Assembly (NCBI RefSeq): GCF_019649055.1
Contig: NW_026570223.1
Coordinates: 1,488,001 to 1,552,000 of the forward strand
DNA length: 64,000 nt
Direction of reading: 5' to 3'
From: Paramacrobiotus metropolitanus
Lineage: Eukaryota; Tardigrada; Eutardigrada; Parachela; Macrobiotidae
Shown piece after piece: positions 1 to 13,500 of this stretch. The translations under genes and the position numbers were made by a program. Position 1 is the stretch's first letter. The number at the start of each line of letters is the position of its first letter. The notes beneath the pieces are model-generated. The model was not told where the DNA came from, did not search any database, and worked only from the letters and a program-made list of their open reading frames with translations.

Positions 1-815
1 GTTGAAAAGTGTAAAAATTGTAGTGTAGTGTTGTAAACAAGATTCAATTGAATTTTAGAGTGGGAACTCGCAGGGATGCCATATGTGCGTAACTTTTACA
101 GGTACTTGTATATTATCTTATCTGTAGCTACGCAGCCGCGAAGCGCGGGCCGCTGCCGAGCAAGTCTTTCTTCATTGCATTCGGAAGTACAGATACTGAG
201 ATATACAGACTGTACAACACTAGCACGATCTTTTTTTATATTTTGGGTCACTGGGACGTAAAACGATACATATATATAAATTTGGTGCAATGTGCAAAAA
301 AATTTGAAGGAAATGGATAAACGCTTTTTTGAAGACCTGAGGGAATCCTTCCAATTTTTTCCTGATTATCCTAATTCAGATCTATATTCAGATCTATATT
401 GCCACGAATGGGATACACCAGAGCCGGCAAACCAGAAAAGACTGATCAAAACCAATATTAATTATATTCCGAAAGCCCGTAGTCGAAAACCCGGCCAGAT
501 AGTATTCATTTCTTTCAAAACCTCTCCCGATTCGAACGCCAAAGCGGAAGAGTTTTGAGTCTTTTGACTACCTTCACCAAATGCAAATGCAATTTACAAC
601 TCTGTAAATTACTGTAATAATAATTATCATCGTGGTATTTTTAACCAGGCAATGTTGCCACGCAAACCAATTAAAATATAGCTAAAAATGAAAGTCATTT
701 CTACTATTCAAATTATCAGAATGCATTTAATTAGCAGACCGTTATTACGACAAGAACGACTACATTTGTAACGTTGTCATCGAGGACAATTTCTGCACGA
801 GTGCCGGTCGATCAA
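1..815. other. Intergenic, one weak short ORF
   Basis: AT-rich sequence without a convincing gene. An ATG-started ORF at 313-558 (+) could code for 81 residues (MDKRFFEDLRESF...), acidic at the start and basic at the end. It has no recognisable domain, and its early part contains a 12-bp direct repeat (cagatctatatt twice), so I do not call it a gene. From 560 to 815 I see nothing but AT-rich spacer. Confidence 0.3.
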
Positions 816-1375
816 GTGACCAAGCTACCGGTACGGTCCAGTGTACGGGACCCGTTTGGTGAGCGGGTGACGGAGCTAACGGTACCGTCCAGTGCACAGA
901 GCCGTTAGGCGAACGAGTGACCAAGCTACCCGTACCGTCCAATGTGCGGGACGCGTTAGGTGAGCAGGTGACTCAGCTCTCGGTACTATCCAGTTTACGG
1001 GACCGTTAGGCCAGCGAGTGCTGTCCAGTGCACAGAGCCCGTTAGGCGAATGAGTGACCAAGCTAGCGGTACTGTCCAATGTACGGGACCGTTAGGTCAG
1101 TGAGTGGCCAAACTACCGACACGGTCCATTCACTGTATGGGGCCCGTTAGATAAACGGGTGACCGAGCTCTCGGTACTGTCCAGTCACAGAGCCCGGTAG
1201 CCAAACGACCTAGCAGGTGACTGATCTACCGCAGATCCCGTAGGAGAAGGAGTGACCGAACTGCCGGTACTGTCCAGTTTACGGAGACCGTTAGGTGAAC
1301 GGGGGACCAAGCAGCAACTGCTGTCCAATGCACAGATCCCGTAAAATGAACGAGTGACCGAGTATCCACTACCCA
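816..1375. repeat. Degenerate minisatellite, ~50-bp period
   Basis: About eleven imperfect copies of a roughly 50-bp unit lie head to tail. Each contains a GTGACCAAGCTACCGGTAC-like core, then a GTCCAGTGYACGG-like segment, then CCGTTAGGTGAACG. Cores begin near 816, 867, 917, 967, 1053, 1103, 1158, 1217, 1252, 1303 and 1355, and one unit near 1016 is shortened. The block is far more GC-rich than its surroundings. ORFs seen here on the minus strand are shadows of the repeat. Confidence 0.85.
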
Positions 1376-3193
1376 CATTCATCAAGTTGGGGTCCACAGA
1401 ATCATGAATTCAGTTGTGAGAATTTATGGTGAGTTGAGAGAATCATGAACTAATTAAAGAAGTCATGTATAATTAAAATCCGTGTTTTTATATAAAATCC
1501 GTTTTTTTTTGCGTCAATACGATTGTGTTTCGACGAAATATGTTATTCTAATAAATATTTATTGAAAACTAAATACAGTGACCGTTGACCACAAGAAACG
1601 CGGAGGCGAAGCCGAGGCTGTTTCTTATATCTATATATTGCTACGCTTTAGTTAATTGGAAATAACGTGATCCCGCCGGAGAAACTCTTTGTTTAATTGG
1701 AAATACAGATTGATTGTTCTTTGAGCGGTTCTTATCTAAACGGATACAATAAATTACTATGATACGTGCATACCCGAATTGTTCAGAAAGGGTTGCAAAC
1801 AGGTGCAGTTGCCCATGCCCATATGTCTGTCTCACTCTAAAATTGTTGTTTTGCAAAGCAAAAGTAAGCCGCAGGATCAATGCTGTGCTATTCCCAACTA
1901 TCGATAGCGGGAAGATTCTCGTAACTTTGTCGACATATTTTTTTCCACAAATCGTTTTATAAAAGTGTACCTGAGCTGTTTGCAGTTAGGCATGCAAGCC
2001 ATGGATCGGATTATCATATACAAGAGTGATGATGCATACGAGTACAAACAAAAATTAGTAATTTCAGAATAACAAGTGGTCAGATGAAGGCATGTATTTG
2101 TGTTGTATTAGACCGGTTGTGTCTTTACGTCATGCATGCTCAGTTATATTCCATAGCACCATGTTGTGACAGGCGCTTCCTTATTTACGTTTTTAATTAC
2201 AGGAAAAAGATGGTGAATAAGGCACTTTAATGGCGAGAATGCGGAATGGCACTTTATAAATACCTGTTCGTTGCAGCGATCCTAGAACACGATGATATCG
2301 GCTGACAAGTGAGCGCTAAGTTTACGTTTCTGTACACATATTGCTATTTTCCTCGTTCAACTTGTTTGTACGAGTACAAGCAGGCTGCAGAAGTTGCAAG
2401 TTTTTTCAAAGCAACATTAGCTGTAACTAATATCATGCCTGTGTTCAGTAAAATTCAATTCTTGCTAAGTGCGGTAAAATTCGCAAACTCTAAGTATACT
2501 TCTGCACTCTGAATTAATATTTTTAGTTCACACATATTCAAGCAATGCCATTTACACTTAAACCAAAGTCTCCATTAGCTAAAACAAGTAAAAATAACTC
2601 TTCCAGCTCTGTAGAACGTAAACAAGTGTGTGGTATTTAGAAAGGCCTCTCAACAAAGAATAATAAACGTACGTACTACTAGCTGCTCACATTAGGAACC
2701 AACAATAGGTATCATATTCGGAGCCGGACTATTGCATCTGATGAACAGATGTTTGACACAGCGGTAAAATTTTTTATAATGTTTTCCTATCCTGCTGTTA
2801 ACTCCTTCGTTAGCTATGGTGTTTTGCTGATTATTTATTATCCGCGGCTTATGCTAGTACTTTTTAATTTATCACTTTTATTGCTGCAATATAATTCGCA
2901 AATTTCATATTGCGCTTATAAATCACGTACGACACTTAAAAGACGACACCGTGTATGCTATAGTTTGCAATTACATTTTAAGGAACATTTGAAATTTGGA
3001 GATTAAGATAACTGAGATAACTTAGTCGGTGCAAGAATATCATGAGCATTGGTAACCTTTGTTTAGTTTGCCTCTCAGATTACCTTTTACTCGTCACGCG
3101 CGGATTATAATTCTCCTTTTGTATACGTCAAAAAAGTTTAAATATAATCGTAGTAATATGACATAACAGGCCATCTTCCTGACTTTTGAAAAT
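1376..3193. other. Intergenic spacer
   Basis: AT-rich sequence upstream of the first secreted-protein gene. It has several short ORFs without coding character. I see no RNA gene or clear repeat. Confidence 0.4.
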
Positions 3194-5507
3194 ATGTACT
3201 TGCCGTTAAAGTTTATCTTTAAAGGAATATTACTGAAATGCCACAGCATTGTGCTTTTTGCCTTATGCGGATCGGAATTGCGATCACTACTTTTTTCATA
3301 CGCGTATTATGATTCTGTTACCTGCTACGGTACGTTTTGCGAGTATGTTGGACTAATTTTAAGCAGTTATTTTTTTCAAATTAGTGATAGACTGTTTTGA
3401 AATTATGTTGAGTTAAACTGTTTGGAAGAGTTGTATGATACCCAAATTCCATATGGTGATAGTACTATCAAGGTATAGTAGCAGTAATGCTATATGATAA
3501 AAATATACCTTGGTACTATAATAAAAATGTCTGAAAGACAGCTCGAGTTGTTAATCGTAAATACGATACGAAGTATAGATATACGCAATATGCCGCGATG
3601 TCCTATGTGCCATTTTCACTGTAAGAGCAATTCCCGCACATCATTAAAACCTTTTTAATTGAATAGCAATCTTCGACAATGTGGTGGTCGACGAATAATA
3701 TCGCTGTTTTTTATTACGCAACAGGTACCGGTGACTGCATCATCACATTGACTTCCGGTGGTCACTCTGATAATCAGCATAAATGGAATACAGAGTGCCA
3801 CGATGGAGAAGGTGAATATGCCAAGTGTCAACTCGAGTTCTAGTTAACTGATAATATCTTTTTAATAAACGAATGTACATAGTGGATCAGATTCATTAAA
3901 TGTCATGCATTAATTTTAAGCTGATGTTCTAGCTTTAGTGGGAATTTTGGACGCTGGCTCGGATTATCAAGGTTTTGGACGTACGTTTGAACGCTCAATG
4001 ACTAAATCATAACTATTTGAACGGTGTTCCGTGGGTCTAAAGCCTCGAAATAAAATCCATCGTCCTATGCTGTTCAGAAAATGATGTTTTTTAACAATAA
4101 TTATTTTGTTAACCAGCAGAAGTTTGGTGTCGGTTTATGTTTCCAAAGAAGGCACCTGCTTTTGGCGTATATCCATACTATCCTTGGTGTAATGTTCGGT
4201 ATGTATGTTCATAAGAATTTGTGTTAGAAGTACGGCAAATCTGTAAAATGAAAACATATTAAGCCATCCGCGATAGAAGTATAACTGAACTTCGATTACT
4301 GTAGTTTAGCGTAATTTTGCATTGCAGTCAGCAAAAATTGTAGTAACTGCATTTTTCAGGGATATTACAGTTCACGAACATTATTGCTACGACCGGAAGT
4401 ACCCGTCAGACACTTATGATACTTTCGTAACCGGTACGTGAAATATTTATGTTTACAGTCCCAAGGAGAAGCTTGCAGCATACTGTCGCATCGTTGCCCT
4501 GCGCTGCTCCTGTAAGCGGGAAGAGATAGTGTACTGTACATATATAATACGCAAAACAATTCACATGTCAGACTACTTTCTACATTCCAGCTCTGACGTC
4601 GTCCCAGTTTTATCCTGGTGGAGTGAGTGTATCCAACTCCTTCAAATGCTGTTAGTTTTTTCGGTATAAACGCCATTTACCGATAACGAAGCCCTTCCTT
4701 ACTTGGATTTCAGGTCGTCTCCCGGATGGATACCATCTTGATTACCGTCGATGTGAATACAAATATACACACGACAAGTAAGCCATTAATGATACAAACT
4801 TTTCGGCTCAGTAGTAATACACAGATCTGGCTTGTTTAGTAATTCATGCTAATTACAAAGCGCTACCAAATTAAGTTCCAAACATAGTTTCTTGTTTTAA
4901 ACAACTTCAGATTTGGAGAACATTATGATGGGTCATTTTGGATCGTGCAGTGTGACAGATATTACCTTCTAACGGGTAACGTACCATCATCAATGTACCA
5001 TCATGATACAGTACTTTAGCAATTCAAAATTATCATAATAATATATTATATGCTACCTCCTTAAAAGCTTTTATAGCAGCGTAAACATATACAAAATTCT
5101 GGTTTTTTATCATGTAACTTCAGTTACTTATGTAGCTTGAGTTAATTGTTCAGATAAATCAATATTATAAGCGAGTATCATATGCGACCTGATAATTCAT
5201 GGCAGCCCTCTCTGAAAGCTTTTCCATATAAATACGGAAAAAGTGAGTAAATTTGTATTTTACTTGTACAAGGTCTTGGGCAAGCGATAAATCCATGGAC
5301 CAATGCGCAGCATTACGTATGGATTCAAGTATGTGTGCTTGTAGAAACGAGAAAACAGCCGTATGTTGGTTTCCGTTGCGGTTTTAGCTGGTATTATTAC
5401 AGTGTTGCCCACTCGTGTTTAACTCATCCTTCGTTTCGCCGTACCCGAAGGATAACAGAGCCGAAGTTAACCATAAACAAACAAATCGGAGTAAAGAAAT
5501 AATTTGA
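3194..5507 (+). CDS. Secreted Cys/Trp-rich protein, dermatopontin-like (copy 1)
   Basis: Ten exons give 258 residues: 3194-3329, 3725-3811, 3933-3980, 4117-4198, 4360-4433, 4591-4650, 4714-4777, 4911-4975, 5273-5328, 5403-5507. Every junction is GT-AG and all phases add up. The N-terminus (LPLKFIFKGILLK...SIVLFALCG) reads as a signal peptide, followed by AYYDSVTCYG. The body repeats a W...C...G..I..I......W-C spacing and ends its fold with HYVWIQCC, which resembles dermatopontin family repeats (inference; the order of Cys and Trp fits but I could not align it). The protein should be extracellular or in the secretory lumen. It is the first of three tandem paralogues. Unlike the other two it ends SKEII, without a KDEL-type tail. 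The start is the only ATG in frame with the signal peptide. Confidence 0.8.
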
Positions 5508-6624
5508 CCAAGTATCCTTTAATTCGGCTTTCCTAAACGGTGAAACGAAAAAGTTGCACGGTTTGGCGATGCTGTGTTTTCTTACGTTATACTAAACTGT
5601 GGATTGCGTTGTGGATTGCATGACCTTTCTTGCAGCTCCCCGTATGCATATTTGAAAATTACGGTATGTATAGCATACTGATATTCTAACAAACAATCGC
5701 AAGTAATGACAGAAGGACACGTTAGCCGCCGCTCTATGGTAGTGACCTTTCTTGCCTATGTCGTTATTCTGACCGGTGAAAGTTACTTTACTTTCACTGT
5801 GCAGCGTACGTACCGGAAACAGCATCAATCAGACCAAATTCTGTAAAAACGCAAGTCAGCGGTCAAAAGATGAGTGGGAATTAACTTTACAAACAATTGC
5901 ATTCTGTATCGGGCTTGAAAAGTAACGTCGTACCGTGCATTTTCAAAACATTCTTTTGTCTTCGTTGTGCAATCCAAATTCTCCAACTCCGTTTTGTCAT
6001 TTTCAAGTTTGCACTATCAAGCAAAACCGTTGCATTTCCGCATTTACAACGAAGACATGCTGCAATTAATATGTCGATCAGGTAATTGATGCACTTGGGC
6101 TTTACGGTGACCGTTCGGCAGACGCCGCTTCCTCGTTATCACACGGAGCTGGGTGATGTTCAAGCAGCGGTGGTGCTAGGTAGAAGTGGTTAATTACGGT
6201 ATCTTCACAATAGCCGAAGATGCTTACAGTCGATCGGCCTGTTGCTACGAAGCCGCCCATGTTTCATCTCGGTAACCACACTGGTCCACACACATAGTAT
6301 CCGTCGGTGTTGTGTCTATTATTAATAAATCATCGGTCACCATATTTTATTGTCCACTGTTGAAGCCATAAACACAAGCTTTTATTGTCGATACTCAGTA
6401 GTAAAACAATTTTCCTTCTCTCGTAAATTCTTTTTCGTTTTGAAAGCCTCGATCAGAAGCTGGTAACTGCTTCGCATACGCCAATTAGCATAGAATAATT
6501 GGTGACGAGTTTTGGATGTGCATTTATTTGCTGTTATTAGTTTCAAAATGTGAGGCAGGCCATTGTCCAATAAATCACTGAGTCATCGGTTGTTGCGGGA
6601 TAGATCTCGATATCGCGCTCATTC
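5508..6624. other. Intergenic spacer between paralogues
   Basis: About 1.1 kb of AT-rich sequence between copies 1 and 2 of the tandem family. Short ORFs on both strands lack coding character, and I see no remnants of a fourth copy. Confidence 0.4.
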
Positions 6625-9603
6625 ATGGAGCTCCGGCTTGTCTTCGATGCAATATTCGTGAAATTCTTTTATACTGTGTTAGCTGGACTAATAATTTTGC
6701 GCAGAAGCGGTGCTTATTACGATTCGATAACATGTTACGGTAAGTTCAGCAAGTTTAATACTGTTTTGCTATGTCCAACGCTGTTTGTACAAAGGTCATG
6801 AGCCGATAAAGATGAAAAAAATGTTTTGCAGTTGCGGATCATACTCGTTCGAACATGTTTCAGATGCATAAACTTATGGTATCTAATTCAGATATAGCAA
6901 TTCTGTCACTTACTTTGCTGCTGTAATTTTTGTAATCACTTCGTGGAATAAATACTTTGCCAGCATTTTGTAAAATCCGCGTTAGATTGTATAATATAAT
7001 AGCAATGTATACTTGTATAATATAATAATAGCAATTACGAGTGTTTTTTTTGTAGGGTTTATTTATATTTATACTTCGTACTTTATAGTGTTTTCGCTCG
7101 TTTATGGCCGCAAATTATATTTGTTATTTTTGACTGCAAACCCCGTTTTGGCGTTCTCTGAAAATTTTCGGATGTGAACTTTGCGGAAGCGCATAAGCAT
7201 CCCGCTCTAAGCAAACACCCGAGGGGATCTTCGTAAAGTCATAACGGAAGTTACTCTGCTGCTGCATTCCTTAGTAAACGCCGACGCTTTCTATAGCTAT
7301 CTGCAGCATCTATCTTTGATTTAAAGCATTTCTGAATGGAATGCAATGGAAAACAACTTATATTCTAGCTGTAATTTTTAAAAAAACTCATCATTGTATA
7401 TACATAATACATATAAAAATTTCAAAAATAATTCCCGGCTAAACCAAAAAAAAATAATCTCCTAAATTAAATATTAAATCTCCTGCTCACTACGTCGAAC
7501 GGTTAATTCGGTTAATTTAATACCAGTGTAATTGACCAATTGACTTTTAATTAAGAACATCTTCAATGCATCAAATTTCTATACGCCGCGCGAGGGGTTT
7601 CAAAACAAAAACGCTTTAATACCTAAAATGTTTTGCGATAATCGGCGAGTTTGCAGTGCAGTTTGTATTTTTATGGTGCTTTTCATCGACACTTCCAGGC
7701 ACCGGAGACTGCATTATCAGTCTGACATCAGGTGGTCACGCTGATGACCAGCACAAATGGAATACAGAATGCCACGATGGGGAAGGTATGCATTGTCGCA
7801 TTGTCCGAAAATGTTACATGGAAAACGCTTGCATCTAGAATTTCATTCAAAAACATTCGTGCTGTAGCCATCGTCGCCATACAAGATTATGGTTCAGACT
7901 ATCAAGGCTTTGGACGTAAGTGATATTTCACTGTTAGCTATTTTGGTACTGAATTTCAAAATAGGGATGTCAGAACATTCTGTAAATGTTGCAGAGGTGT
8001 GGTGCAAATTTATGTTCCCCCGTAAGCCGCCTACTTTTGGAATGTATCCCTATTATCCCTGGTGCAATATCAGGTAACGCGCGTAAAAAAATGTATTGTA
8101 ACTAGCGCGGGATAACTGAATGAAATTGTATGGCAGTAATTCACAGGGAGGCTATCATGTGTACGTAGCAAAGTTATTGTGCTAACCTTGCTAGCGACAC
8201 TCGTTCGTTGGCTTTGTAGCCATTTTTAAAGTACAAAGTACGTTTTCAGTTAATTTTCTTTTGCACTAAAATGCTATTTTGTCTGTTTGACAGAGATATG
8301 TCGCTGAAAGAATACTACTGCTACGACAAAATGTACCCATCGGACACTTACGATACTTTTATGACCGGTAAAACCTAGGGTACTTTTACGTACGGTAGTT
8401 CGCTTGAATGGTACTTTTGTATCGGCACTCGCATGCAAAAATAATATTTAAAAAACTCTTTTGGTAATATTTTTAGCACTATCGTCAATGCAGTATTTCC
8501 CAGGAGGCATCAGTGTTTCAAATTCTTACAAATGCTGTAAGTAATTTCTGGAAAAGTGTATGAGTGTTTAGAGTTCAGTGTTTAGAGATTTGATGTTCAG
8601 TGTTCTCGCCCTTAACAAATCTGTTATGCAAGTATCATCCACCACATTTTAGGTCGGCTTCCAGAAGGATACCATCTGGATTACCGCCGCTGCGAATACA
8701 AATATACTCATGATAGGTAATTTGACAAAGGTCATCAGCGGAAACCAGTACAGTTGTTTTTAAGTGAAACTCCGGATCCTGTACATGTCCGCACTTTTAC
8801 TAATCGTAAATGATGATGCGCTGTATTCAGTGACGAGCAAATAATCATAATTCATAAGCAAATGACTAACCATAAATACATGTTCATAACACTACATAGA
8901 AGTTTCTGTAATCTATTAAATTAATTCGACACCGATTTTAAGAACGCTGTACACGTAAATGATGGTGATTCGTTCATGGTTTCGTTAATAAAAATCCGTA
9001 TGTTTTTGTTTAATTACTGTAGGTGGGGAGAACACTACGATGGCATATTTTGGTTTGTCATATGCGAAAAGAATTATTTAGTTACCGGTAAGAATTAGCA
9101 TGAATTTTGTTCTAGCAAGAGTCTTATAATCAGTACAACGACAAAGGAAGACCAACATGTACGAACATTTCTTGGCAATATAGCCAACTGCCACAATTTT
9201 AAAAAAATGCTATCAGTTATTATGTAGCTAATAAAGATAAAAGAAAAGGAATTTTTGCCGATAAAGCGCAAACCATTTACTCTTCTACTACAGTAATGTG
9301 ACCTTGTGCAAACTCTTAAAGGTCTTGGACAGTCCACTAATCCATGGACAAATGCACTGCATTACGTTTGGATTCAGGTAACAAACTTCTGATACGAATT
9401 TGGATTTTTAGCCAGATCTTTTGGAAAAAATATGTTGTAATTTGTAAAAGATAAAACTGCTCACCTTCGTTTTTCGCGTAGTGTTTTAGAATTACTTTTA
9501 TTTGCAGTGTTGTCCATTGGTGTTTAATCCATTTTTCCAGCCACCATACCCTCCAAGTCCGAAAGCCGGCAATACGACTCGTTCCAAACGCGATGAGTTA
9601 TAG
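6625..9603 (+). CDS. Secreted Cys/Trp-rich protein, dermatopontin-like (copy 2)
   Basis: Ten exons give 247 residues: 6625-6739, 7699-7785, 7868-7915, 7995-8073, 8294-8367, 8477-8536, 8653-8716, 9023-9087, 9322-9377, 9508-9603. Internal exons match copies 1 and 3 in length and phase, except that exon 4 is 79 nt here and 82 nt in copy 1. A hydrophobic leader (FVKFFYTVLAGLIIL) precedes AYYDSITCYG. Landmarks in order are GTGDCIISL, HKWNTECHDGEG, DYQGFGQVWC, YPYYPWC, YPSDTYDTF, RRCEYKYTHD, GEHYDGIFW and HYVWIQCC. The last residues are SKRDEL, a canonical ER-retrieval tail of the KDEL type, so the protein probably cycles in the ER instead of leaving the cell. Function is not known; the dermatopontin relationship is inferred from Cys/Trp spacing only. 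Confidence 0.8.
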
Positions 9604-10584
9604 ATAGAATCTTTTTAGTTTGAAAAATGCTGCAGTAGTGCTGGGAAATACAAAGTACGTACCAAAAAATTTTTTATGGACAACGCGTGTATTTTATTGT
9701 TTACATCCTTCTTCAAATCTTTGTTGACAACTTTTAATAACAGTATATTTTATTTAACGGTCCATTGTTAAGTTTTCTTGTTTAAAGTTTTTTATCGAAA
9801 TTTTTACGCAATGCTGGTAATGATAGCACTCTTTTTTTCTTAATTTGTCTAGCTGCCAAAATGCGGCTTAAGCTGTGATTAACGCATGTATCCTACTAAA
9901 CAACAAATAATTTTCTGTGTTTTGCGAAATTTTTTTGGGAAATAGAAAATGTTAGTTGCAGCATGATTCAGCGTTTTGAGTATGTGCAGTTTTAAGAATG
10001 TCTTGACAATAATACGCTGATCTGCATCTCACACGTTAATTAAGTACCCTTTCAAGAAAAGAGACATCTTCGTACCGGTTCTGCTTTTATGTTCGCCTCT
10101 GTTATTGCAACCGTTAGCTGACCGCCCCGCTAATCACAGCAACATATTATCGGCGGTATATACACAGCATCCTGTCGTGAATCAAGTTTTGTCAATCAAC
10201 GATTTTTAACACTTGCGCTTTTACTTTTTACGCGGTAATTACACTTTTCTCTTGGTAATGATGTGCGCGTGTTGAATACAACAACCAGACAGTTCGCGTT
10301 CTGAGCAAGAAAAAAATTTACCACGTTGCGCAGATTGTAACATACCACACCATTTTCTGTCTGGCGCGCATTTTTGTCAATTTTCGTCGTTGTCGTTTTG
10401 AGTTTATTTCACGGAATCAGAGCGTTTGTTCAAATCTTTATGTACTCCGCTTTTACGCTGATCATGAGAACACAGATTTTCTTTGATCATTTTGCTTTTT
10501 TATGATTTATATTTGCGATGCTGCCTGTATCAGAGTAGTTATTGAGCTCGCAATAATTTTGCCGTCGTTATACATGCAGTTTAA
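9604..10584. other. Intergenic spacer between paralogues
   Basis: AT-rich, about 1 kb, upstream of copy 3. No coding exon, RNA gene or clear repeat seen. Confidence 0.4.
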
Positions 10585-13500
10585 ATGGACGTATCCATAA
10601 TCTTTACACAATTATCGACAGTACTTGCCGCTATACTGGGCATCCTTCGCTTTTACGTTGGAGCTTATTATGATTCCATTACGTGCTACGGTAAGTTATA
10701 ATCTTTACAAATTTATTCAGAGCATACTAGTACGATCACACTTCTTGTTGATTCTATGTGACATTGTGGTGACGCTAAAGTGTACTAAAAGCGTCAAAAG
10801 TGTTTTGATTAGCATTTAATTACATATGTTTGGCCTGTCCGAGAAATACGATACATTTGTATGCCTGTCCCTAGTCAAAAAATGTTTTCTAAATTATATC
10901 AAGATACCTCAAAACCTCCACAGTCTATCACAAAACGTATCCACGGTAACAATTTGGCAGCCAATTAGATATGGAATTATGAAATAATTAATAATCCATA
11001 TCTAAATGTTTCATATTTGTAACTACTTGGGATATGTAATATCCAGATTTAATGCAAAAGTTACCATTAAATCATATTATAATTTTGACAAGGGTGTATT
11101 TCACTTTGGTATCTTTATATTTTGTGACGCTTTTGCAAGCATGAACGGTGATTGTCATAATTAATTATTATTTCTGTATGCAAAATCTGAAATATATTTA
11201 TTGTCACAATTTCAGTATTTGGTAGAATAATGCGGAATAAAACGCTATAAATAGCAAATTATCCCTCATCACGACATTTCTAAATTTCGGATTATTTATG
11301 ACTCCGGCGATCAATGAACTTGAACTTGGATTACACGCCTGCGAGCAGTTTCTAATGGAGGCGGTGTCTATCATGACAGTTTAAGTGCGGTACGATTGCA
11401 GTGGGCAGTTGCGACAACAATAACAGCTCGGTGGCGCTTAGGCGAAAATTAATTATCCTAAACCATAACCAACACAATGGCAACATTATACAACGTAAAA
11501 ATTCAATATTCCATAAAAGATGATATTATTCGCGCGCGAATAATATCCTGTGGAGTACCTATCAATGTTCGAGTACTAGTAATATCATATTGCAACGGCG
11601 GGCCTATTGTAAAGTTTCTGAATCACAAAATTAATAATATCATACATAATATTAACTAATATCACTTTCGACGGCAATTGCCCAGTGAACTTAAAATACT
11701 TATACCATTGCCCAGTACGCTATACTCGGACTACTGCTGTGATTAAAAAATAGAAAAGGTCGAGCATAATCAAGAATTTCTTCAAGAGTCTGCATTTGTA
11801 CTTATATCATTATTAGAAATAATATATGAGCAAACAAAATTTAGGACAGTATTTTTCTGCATGGTATAATTACTTTTGCACTGTTCGGCACACATAGGCA
11901 CCGGCGACTGTATTATTGGTCTTACACAAGGCGGTCACTCCGATGACCAGCACAAATGGAATACAGAATGCCATGACGGGGAAGGTATGTAATTATAGCA
12001 AACATGCCGCTATAAACGCTGCTATTCTAAACTCACTATTTTTTAATAATAATACGAAGTTCATTTTTCACAGCGCTGATCGCCATATTAGACGGTTCCT
12101 CAGATTACCAGGGTTTCGGACGTAAGTTAAAAACAATGTCAAAATTCAGAGAGCGACCGGACATGTTTGAGATGCAAGTTAATAAAAGTTTGGTCTTGTT
12201 CTAGACTACGGTATCTTTCGCACCCTTTTTATAATATATATGTAGATATGTGTTATACTGTTTAATGCATGCATTAAATCAGTTTTTGGTTGCAGAGATA
12301 TGGTGTCGGTTTATGTTCCCCAAGAAACCACCGACTTTTGGAATATATCCGTATTATCCTTGGTGTCATATTCGGTATTTATTTATATTTTGTCTCGAAG
12401 CATATCCAGTTAGGCCTAGCTCATTTTTTGGTTTCTCGTTATTAGAGATATCTCACTGAAAGAATACTACTGCTACGATAGGATGTGGCCAGCGGACACG
12501 TACGACACGTTTGTAACCGGTAATTATTTACTATGAAATTAAAAAATATGCAAAGTATGATCGTAAATCTGTATCAGATTGTGGCAAACCAATATGAAAA
12601 AAATAATGAAGTGTGAAGATATTCTTAAGAACCTTGAACACATACAATACGTGGGCTATACTACGTTATTTTTATGGCATTGCTATACGTTCGATCGTGC
12701 GCGATGTGCCACAAACGCATTAACAGAATTATTTGTGCTGATTTAAGAATTGCCACTTTCCAGTAATATTGTTCGTAAATTTTTTCCAGCGGTAACATCC
12801 TCGCAGTTTTATCCAGGAGGCATCAGTGTATCAAACCAATACAAATGCTGTAAGTTGTTGATAACAATAATGTTTTGGTTATGGATGCAAGGTTCTGATG
12901 TTAACATACCGCGGAACTGCCATGGTTGTCCATATATGACGCCATATGCATATATACGAGTAGCATCATCCGGCAATCAAAAGGAACTCTGAGTAAATTT
13001 ATGTGATTTTATATGGAAATATTTATTCACTTGACAATTGCTGTAGGTAGAACTCCTGAAGGCTACCATCTGGATTATCGGCGATGTGAATATAAATATA
13101 CGCATGACAAGTAAGAATTCTCCGACTCTCCAATACTATGTCATCACAAACTTCGAATGATTTTATTCAGCTAATTCCCGTTTTTCAGGACATTAAAATC
13201 ATTTTTCTAATAATCTTAATGGTAACTTTGCTTAAGCTGTAAAGTGCTTACACTGCAATCGTTGCCCGAAAAGGTCATCACTTTCCCATAATTTAATGTT
13301 TGCATCTTTCAGATATGGTGAGCACTACGATTCGGCTTACTGGTTAGTCCAGTGCGACCGGCATTACTTATTAACCGGTAATTATTGAATCCATTAAGCC
13401 GTATAATTAATACAACCCAGTTAACTATAAATTCAAAAGTTTATTGATTTCGATCACCGAAAAACCTTCTGATTTGGCACCAGTAAGTACGAAATAACGT

